Part shown: one piece after another, positions 5,502-9,783 of the stretch | Layout of the letters: the number at the start of each line of letters is the position of its first letter | Position numbering within the stretch: the stretch's first letter is position 1 | Translations under genes and position numbers: made by a program | Notes under the pieces: generated by a model | The model's input: only the letters and a program-made list of their open reading frames with translations | The model's database searches: none | What the model was told of the DNA's origin: nothing | Origin: Candidatus Sabulitectum sp. | GTDB taxonomy: Bacteria > Fermentibacterota > Fermentibacteria > Fermentibacterales > JCC-6 | Length of the DNA stretch: 9,783 bases | Direction: 5' to 3' | NCBI GenBank assembly: GCA_029940175.1 | Contig: JAOZRM010000114.1 | Coordinates: 1 to 9,783 of the forward strand

Positions 5502-6626
5502 CTACCTCTCTATCTCTGGCGGACATGTGGTGAGACTAACCATGATGTTTGAAACGTCGGCGATATTGGCCCCTACAAGCATTCTCTCAAGAAGAGGAAC
5601 AGCGTGGACATATGAAGGGCCTCTAACATGCACTCTTCTTGGCTTAAGAGAACCGTCACTGACCACATAGTAGCCGTACTCTCCACGGGAAGATTCAACA
5701 CGGGAGTAGTACTCACCTGCTGGAACCCGCCACTCGGTAAGATTGGGCAGCTTTGTGGCCACCGGACCCTCCGGCATTCCGCTGAGTATCTGCCTGATAA
5801 GCGATATGCTCAGGTCTATTTCTCTTCTTCTAACCAAAGCCCGGGCATAAATATCATTCCCGGTCTCGGTAACAACATCGAAATCAAGCTTGTTGTAGAT
5901 CTCGTAGGGAGCATCTTTCCTAACATCACGTACTGATCCGCTGCCGCGTGCAACAGGACCCACAAGCCCGTATTCCTTTATCCATTCCGGTTTAACAACA
6001 CCAACATTCTGTGTTCTCAGTTTGAAGATCGCATTGTTCAACACGAGACGATCCAGTTCTGGAAGCCTTTCTTCGATCTTAGTGAGAACTTCTTCAATCC
6101 TGTTCTCAAATCCCGGAGGAAGGTCGCGCCTGACACCGCCGGGCTGGATGTAGATATGGTAGATTCTGGCCCCGGTAAGCTCTTCAAAGAGATCAAGAAC
6201 GAAATCTCTGAAAGTAATGCCCCACATGGCAGCAGTTCCAAGCCCAAGGGTACCGGCCTGACCACCGAACGCCATGAGGTTCACAGCAAATCGAGCCAGT
6301 TCAAGAACAAGAGTTCTGATCCATTTTGCTCTTTCCGGTACTTCTATTCCAGTCAGTTCTTCAATTGCAAGAGCGTAACACTCCTCATTGATGTCCGGTT
6401 CGGGAACGCAGATTCTGCATACCAGAGGGAAATTCTGTATCCAGAGCCTCTTTTCCATGAGCTTCTCAAATCCACGGTGGAGATATCCCACATGGGTTAT
6501 GGCTTTGGTTATCTGGTCACCGTCAAACCACATTTCGATACTCATGTTACCGGTTACGCCGGGATGCTGAGGGCCGAAGAACAGGTGCGTTGTCTTTTTC
6601 GGGTCTGTTGCCGGATTAACACCCAT
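5502..6626 (-). CDS. nuoD: NuoD/EchE-like 49-kDa (hydrogenase large-subunit family) protein
   Basis: A 374-residue NuoD-family subunit. The start at 6626 overlaps the nuoC stop (TAATG) and has a GAGAGGAGG ribosome site; a longer in-frame ATG at 6668 has no support. Family signatures are GPQHPG (18-23), HVGYLHRGFEK (45-55) and TGIEVPERAKWIR (92-104). The protein ends directly in CPPEIER, as hydrogenase and NuoD chains end near the second ligand motif. At the old [NiFe] positions it shows C70/C73 (CRIC) and C368, but the second C-terminal ligand position is Glu371 and the histidine expected after the first motif is absent, so a functional [NiFe] site is unlikely. The quinone-site motif is also altered: HPGVTG lacks the second histidine of canonical HPSTHG. 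It should sit in the peripheral arm against the NuoB-like subunit, next to the membrane. The acceptor may be a quinone or something else. Confidence 0.92.
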   Translation of the reverse strand: MGVNPATDPKKTTHLFFGPQHPGVTGNMSIEMWFDGDQITKAITHVGYLHRGFEKLMEKRLWIQNFPLVCRICVPEPDINEECYALAIEELTGIEVPERAKWIRTLVLELARFAVNLMAFGGQAGTLGLGTAAMWGITFRDFVLDLFEELTGARIYHIYIQPGGVRRDLPPGFENRIEEVLTKIEERLPELDRLVLNNAIFKLRTQNVGVVKPEWIKEYGLVGPVARGSGSVRDVRKDAPYEIYNKLDFDVVTETGNDIYARALVRRREIDLSISLIRQILSGMPEGPVATKLPNLTEWRVPAGEYYSRVESSRGEYGYYVVSDGSLKPRRVHVRGPSYVHAVPLLERMLVGANIADVSNIMVSLTTCPPEIER

Positions 6627-7189
6627 TACTTTTCCTCCTCTCTCTTGCGTCCCATGGGAGTATTCCATTCTCCCACTATGTCTCCGATGTACTGTCTGGG
6701 GTCCAGATGCTCCCGAGGCTGTCTCTCTCCGTACACTCTCATGGAATATTCCTCAGTTTCGAAATCTCTTCGCATTGGAGGGGTATCCTTCCAGTCCTCT
6801 AGAAGAAAGTCCTCACCCTCTCTGGGATTGCCGGGAAAGCTGATACCGAACATCTCAAAGATCTCCCGTTCAAAAGCACTTGCTGTGGGCCATATCTGAC
6901 TCAGTGATGGCACAATGCAGTTCTCTCTGGGGTAATTCGAGCTTATGAGCAGAATTGTACACAAGTCATAGTTTTCCAGAATCCATGTGATCTGAAAAAC
7001 ATCTTCTTCTAGCCTGTCAATAGTGCTGATCAGCTGAAGTGTAGTAAAACCAAGAGTGGTTTTTGCCATGACAATTGCATCCATGGCTGAAACTCTTTCC
7101 ACCTTTACATGAAGATAGTTGTGCTGCTCTCTCACAAGTTTAAGCAGGGGGAAACGGATTTCCAGTTCTTTCTTTACTTTGTCAATCAT
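6626..7189 (-). CDS. nuoC: NuoC/EchD-like 30-kDa subunit
   Basis: A 187-residue peripheral-arm subunit of the NuoC family, separate from NuoD rather than fused as in enterobacteria. The family motif AFEREIFEMFGI is at about 104-115, followed by a variant of the FxGxP segment and by DTPPMRRDF, matching the PLRKDF region. It has no cofactor ligands and serves as a structural partner of NuoD. The ATG at 7189 lies 11 bases after the nuoB stop, with GGGGTG as ribosome site. The stop overlaps the nuoD start by one base, implying translational coupling. Confidence 0.92.
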   Translation of the reverse strand: MIDKVKKELEIRFPLLKLVREQHNYLHVKVERVSAMDAIVMAKTTLGFTTLQLISTIDRLEEDVFQITWILENYDLCTILLISSNYPRENCIVPSLSQIWPTASAFEREIFEMFGISFPGNPREGEDFLLEDWKDTPPMRRDFETEEYSMRVYGERQPREHLDPRQYIGDIVGEWNTPMGRKREEEK

Positions 7190-7200
7190 ATTTTCACCCC

Positions 7201-7764
7201 TTACCAGTTGTAATCAGGAAGATCCCAGTCGGTGATGATCTTCTTCTGGTTTTCCCGGTAGTAATCCAGGTTTTCTTTGTAGTGCTTCCAGCCCTGAGCC
7301 CTGCCGTCTTTGATCTTCTCCATGAGAAGGCTGAAGCCGTCAATAATGGCCTCGGGTCTGGGCATGCATCCCATGACATAAACATCCACAGGCAGGTATT
7401 TGTCCAGCACATTCAAGGTGTTGTATGAATCAAAATACATTCCACCGTTAATTGTGCATGATCCCAGAGCTACAATGTATTTGGGATCCTGTATCTGCTC
7501 GTATACTCTGATCACTCTCTTCAGGGTTTTTGTGGCAAGATATCCTGAGATGATCAAAACATCCGCCTGCCTTGGCGTGGGTCGCATTGCAATTCCGAAT
7601 CGCTCCATGTCGAACCTTGAAGTATGAAGCGGACGCAATTCAATTGCCCCGCATCCTGTGCCGTATGCGGTAACCCAGAGGCTGTTAGCCCTTGCCATGT
7701 TGGTGATCTTCTCCAGGAACTCTTTCTTATTCCCCGGTTTCTCCGGGCGTTGATTACAGTACAT
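7201..7764 (-). CDS. nuoB: NuoB/EchC-like 20-kDa subunit with an incomplete N2 cysteine set
   Basis: A 187-residue small subunit of the NuoB/hydrogenase small-subunit family, which carries the [4Fe-4S] cluster (N2) that hands electrons to the NuoD-side active site. Cysteines are seen in GTGCGAIE (C38), GSC (C103) and MGCMPRPEA (C133). The canonical NuoB tandem CC is here CG: Gly39 replaces the second cysteine, and the hydrogenase-type CxxC alternative is absent because position 35 is Gly. The GGG codon for Gly39 is clear in the sequence. The cluster must have a fourth ligand from elsewhere, a different cluster type, or none. The start at 7764 has a textbook AGGAGG five bases upstream, and the gene lies eight bases after nuoH. 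Family is certain; cluster state is open. Confidence 0.92.
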   Translation of the reverse strand: MYCNQRPEKPGNKKEFLEKITNMARANSLWVTAYGTGCGAIELRPLHTSRFDMERFGIAMRPTPRQADVLIISGYLATKTLKRVIRVYEQIQDPKYIVALGSCTINGGMYFDSYNTLNVLDKYLPVDVYVMGCMPRPEAIIDGFSLLMEKIKDGRAQGWKHYKENLDYYRENQKKIITDWDLPDYNW

Positions 7765-7772
7765 AAAGCCTC

Positions 7773-8675
7773 CTAAAGCATCACGCGGACAAGATCCACG
7801 ATGGCAAGAGTGGTAGGAATGAACCAGAGGAACCTGATGCTCTGTTCCGTTCGGAATCTCGGGAACACCGAACTGACCACAACCGGATACATGTAGAGAA
7901 GAAATGTTTTCACAAAAAGACCGAGCCAGCTGGATGCCCCACCGAAAAGCAGGCTGACAAAAAGCAGTAGTTTGGCTACGCCGAACACTGCTCTGCCGCT
8001 GAACATGAAAGAGAGCATTCTGCTGCTGTACTCAGTTGGAGGACCGATAGGTATTTCCTGAGGAGCCAGAACGATCCCAAACGGGTATGCCATCTGCATT
8101 GGAAGGAATGCCAGCAGTGCTCCTGCCGACGCAAAGGGGAAACGGAATACGTTCCAGCTTGTGATTCCTGCCTGCTGTGCTGCCACAATTCCCTCGATCT
8201 TGAAGGTGTGGAGACCCACTGCAATGGCAACCACAGCAATTGAGAAAGACAACTCATAAGATGACATCTGCGCCAGTCCTCTGCTCACGGCAATAACGGC
8301 ATAGGGATGACCTGAATTGCCAGCCCCCAGAGCCATGCCCAGGCAGCCAAAGAACATGATGTAGATCAGAAGGAAAACATCACCGGCAAAAGACATGTTG
8401 TAGGTAATACTCTGTCCGATAACCAGAGGAACCATTATCAGAACACAGATTGCACCTGTGATACGGAACATCGGAGCCATCCAGAACATTCCGCCGTGAT
8501 GAATGGAAGATGTTTTTCTGAACAGCTTCCACAGATCGATGAAGTTCTGAGTGATTCTCGGGCCCATTCTGCCATGAATCCTGGCAGTGACACTTCTGGA
8601 AATACCGCCCAGCAACAGGCCCCATGTAAGAGCACCGACTATGGTCAATGCAATAGATGTGAAGTTAGCTAACAT
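7773..8675 (-). CDS. nuoH: NuoH/EchB-like membrane subunit
   Basis: A 300-residue, highly hydrophobic protein with about eight predicted membrane segments, matching NuoH/HycD/EchB, which links the peripheral arm to the ion-pumping membrane module. The first loop contains GRMGPRITQNFIDLWKLFRK (35-54), the family's GP...Q...D..KL motif. Conserved-type acidic residues are seen at Glu141 in SYELS and in the loop APQEIPIGPPTEYS (204-217), the region that in NuoH faces the quinone channel and proton path. Its ATG overlaps the stop of the upstream antiporter gene (TAATG) and has GGAGGG as ribosome site. No unusual gap or break was seen. Confidence 0.92.
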   Translation of the reverse strand: MLANFTSIALTIVGALTWGLLLGGISRSVTARIHGRMGPRITQNFIDLWKLFRKTSSIHHGGMFWMAPMFRITGAICVLIMVPLVIGQSITYNMSFAGDVFLLIYIMFFGCLGMALGAGNSGHPYAVIAVSRGLAQMSSYELSFSIAVVAIAVGLHTFKIEGIVAAQQAGITSWNVFRFPFASAGALLAFLPMQMAYPFGIVLAPQEIPIGPPTEYSSRMLSFMFSGRAVFGVAKLLLFVSLLFGGASSWLGLFVKTFLLYMYPVVVSSVFPRFRTEQSIRFLWFIPTTLAIVDLVRVML

Positions 8676-9775
8676 TACAACCCTCCATTCAGGAATACGA
8701 ACAGAAGCAGGAGGAAGATCAGTGAGTGCGCCAGATATGTTCTACCATCACCGGTGAACAATGCCCTGACGCCATCCCCGAGCATGTTGAATGTTTTTGT
8801 TGTTCCACGGAAAATTCTCTCTGCATGAATCTTTGGAAGAAATGACAGAGCTCTGGCGTAAGGCCTGAAGAAGTTGTTCGAGTAGTGGATCTCATCAGCC
8901 GAAGGAGGCATCTCTCCGGCAAATCCCAGATCAAGCTGCCCTACGTACTTCGGCTTGTGCCCGGATATCCAGAAGAACACAAAGGCAAATCCGAAGAACC
9001 CCATAACCATCAGTCCAACCATCCAGGCATTCCATGTTCCAAGGGCGGTGAAGACCATATTCCCCTGAATTACCGGAGCAAGCCCGGAGAGTCCCGGGAT
9101 GGCTTCCAGAGTGGGAACCAGGAAATTCAGAAGAATTGTCGGTTTGAAACCAAGAACCATTATAGCCATAGCAAGAATTCCCTGAGGAATCAGGAGAGGA
9201 AGAGGTGCTTCCTTGGCATGGGCATTCTTAGGTGAAAGCTGTCCGAGGAAAACCCCATGCAGAAGCCTGAAGGAGTAAAGGAATGCAACAACCGAAGCAA
9301 ACATTCCAACTATCATAACTGGAAGCCAGCCCTGTTCAACCAGTCCGTTGTAGAGAATCCACTTACCGCCAAATCCTGCCAGCGGTGGGATGCTGGCAAA
9401 AGAGATCACTGCAATAAGCGTGAAGGCGAAGGTCCAGGGCATTTTTTTTACAAGACCACCGAGATTGTTAAACTCGGAGGTTCCCGTTCGGTAAACAACA
9501 CTAGCTGCTCCAAGGAAAAGAGCCATTTTGAAGATCAGGTGATGAATAGTATGGTAAAAGGCCGCTGTCCATCCAAGAATACTGGCAAGACCAAGCCCCA
9601 TCAACACATAACCTACCTGGGAAATACTTGCGTAAGCAAGCATTTTTCTGTAATCCGGTGCAAAAGCTGCAAGTACGGCACCTGCTAGTGCGGTAAGAGC
9701 CCCCATCCAGGCAAGTACTCTTCCCCATGGAAGGGCTCCTCCTGTTGTGGCCCGTCCGGCGATTGTTGCTGAGGC
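8675..9775 (-). CDS. NuoL/EchA-type antiporter-like membrane subunit, C-terminal half; frame broken near right edge
   Basis: The frame is open from 9775 to the stop at 8675 and begins, as shown, in the middle of the proton-pumping antiporter domain. Numbered from the Met codon at 9704-9706, family signatures are DYRKMLAYASISQVGY (18-33), HTIHHLIFK with the membrane lysine (52-60), and SIPPLAGFGGK (105-115). A C-terminal extension with a hydrophilic linker (about 250-325) and one last membrane helix follows, recalling the lateral-helix end of NuoL. A full subunit has 12-14 or more helices; the first half is missing. The upstream residues GGALPWGRVLAWM still look like family sequence, but an in-frame TGA stands at 9776-9778. 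The true gene surely starts outside the window, so this is either a frameshift, a sequence error near a contig end, or a pseudogene. The gene overlaps nuoH by one base. Confidence 0.85.
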   Translation of the reverse strand, partial: ASATIAGRATTGGALPWGRVLAWMGALTALAGAVLAAFAPDYRKMLAYASISQVGYVLMGLGLASILGWTAAFYHTIHHLIFKMALFLGAASVVYRTGTSEFNNLGGLVKKMPWTFAFTLIAVISFASIPPLAGFGGKWILYNGLVEQGWLPVMIVGMFASVVAFLYSFRLLHGVFLGQLSPKNAHAKEAPLPLLIPQGILAMAIMVLGFKPTILLNFLVPTLEAIPGLSGLAPVIQGNMVFTALGTWNAWMVGLMVMGFFGFAFVFFWISGHKPKYVGQLDLGFAGEMPPSADEIHYSNNFFRPYARALSFLPKIHAERIFRGTTKTFNMLGDGVRALFTGDGRTYLAHSLIFLLLLFVFLNGGL

Positions 9776-9783
9776 TCAGGGCC

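Noticed and set aside
5497..5526. Longer N-terminus (ten extra residues) for the iron-sulfur flavoprotein from an ATG at 5526
   Set aside because: No ribosome site precedes it and it would overlap nuoD by 25 bases; the ATG at 5496 has GAGAGG and lies five bases after the nuoD stop.
5502..6626. Functional [NiFe] hydrogenase large subunit
   Set aside because: The fourth ligand position is glutamate and the conserved histidine after motif one is missing; the family can only be called NuoD/Ech-like.
6627..6668. Longer N-terminus for NuoD from an ATG at 6668
   Set aside because: The extra 14 residues lie within nuoC, do not resemble the family, and the ATG at 6626 has a strong ribosome site and a TAATG junction.
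6156..6899. Plus-strand open frame of 247 codons opposite nuoC/nuoD
   Set aside because: It is antisense to two clear family genes and its translation shows no domain; long antisense frames are common over codon-biased genes.
8885..9688. Plus-strand open frames opposite the antiporter gene
   Set aside because: Their translations are lysine- and asparagine-rich with no motif, and they mirror a strongly conserved membrane protein gene.
1..9783. tRNA, rRNA or CRISPR array
   Set aside because: No regularly spaced identical repeats and no recognisable tRNA or rRNA core sequence were seen on either strand.

Overview
This is a bacterial window (Shine-Dalgarno-led genes, tight operon packing, standard code) in which every supported gene lies on the minus strand. 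It has two parts. The right part, roughly 3.7-9.8 kb, is a compact respiratory-type operon. The left part, roughly 0-3.6 kb, is an accessory region that looks more AT-rich and holds orphan ATPases, toxin-antitoxin remnants and a small mobile-element-like insert. Nothing in the window names the species; a multi-subunit, ferredoxin/NAD(P)H-linked membrane complex suggests an anaerobe or facultative anaerobe, but that is inference.

Operon, in transcription order from the right edge: C-terminal half of a NuoL/EchA-type antiporter-like subunit, NuoH, NuoB, NuoC, NuoD, then a NuoI-like 2x[4Fe-4S] domain fused to a GltD/NfnB-type FAD/NAD(P)H oxidoreductase. This is the gene order of six-subunit Ech-type energy-converting hydrogenases (A-B-C-D-E-F), but the sixth subunit carries its own NAD(P)H dehydrogenase. 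No NuoE, F or G is seen. The large subunit lacks a complete [NiFe] ligand set and the NuoB-like subunit lacks one expected N2 cluster cysteine. The simplest reading is a non-hydrogenase, Ech-like, ion-pumping NAD(P)H oxidoreductase with an unknown electron acceptor. A strong hairpin follows the last gene.

Accessory region, right to left: an AAA_14/DUF4143 ATPase (2128-3510) with a recognisable promoter; the C-terminal tail of a small antitoxin gene overlapping the N-terminus of a MazF/PemK-like toxin gene; a 257-bp element bounded by near-perfect 21-bp inverted repeats that splits the toxin remnant exactly after its FPF motif; a perfect 11-bp palindrome against the GTG start of a second DUF4143-type ATPase (279-1622); an AT-rich promoter region; and the first 39 residues of a ribbon-helix-helix protein running off the left edge.

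The two most notable points are the EchF-GltD fusion in a complex with altered cofactor ligands, and the toxin-antitoxin remnant broken by a MITE-like insertion. The antiporter gene has an in-frame stop close to the right edge, so it is either truncated, frameshifted or damaged by a sequence error there.
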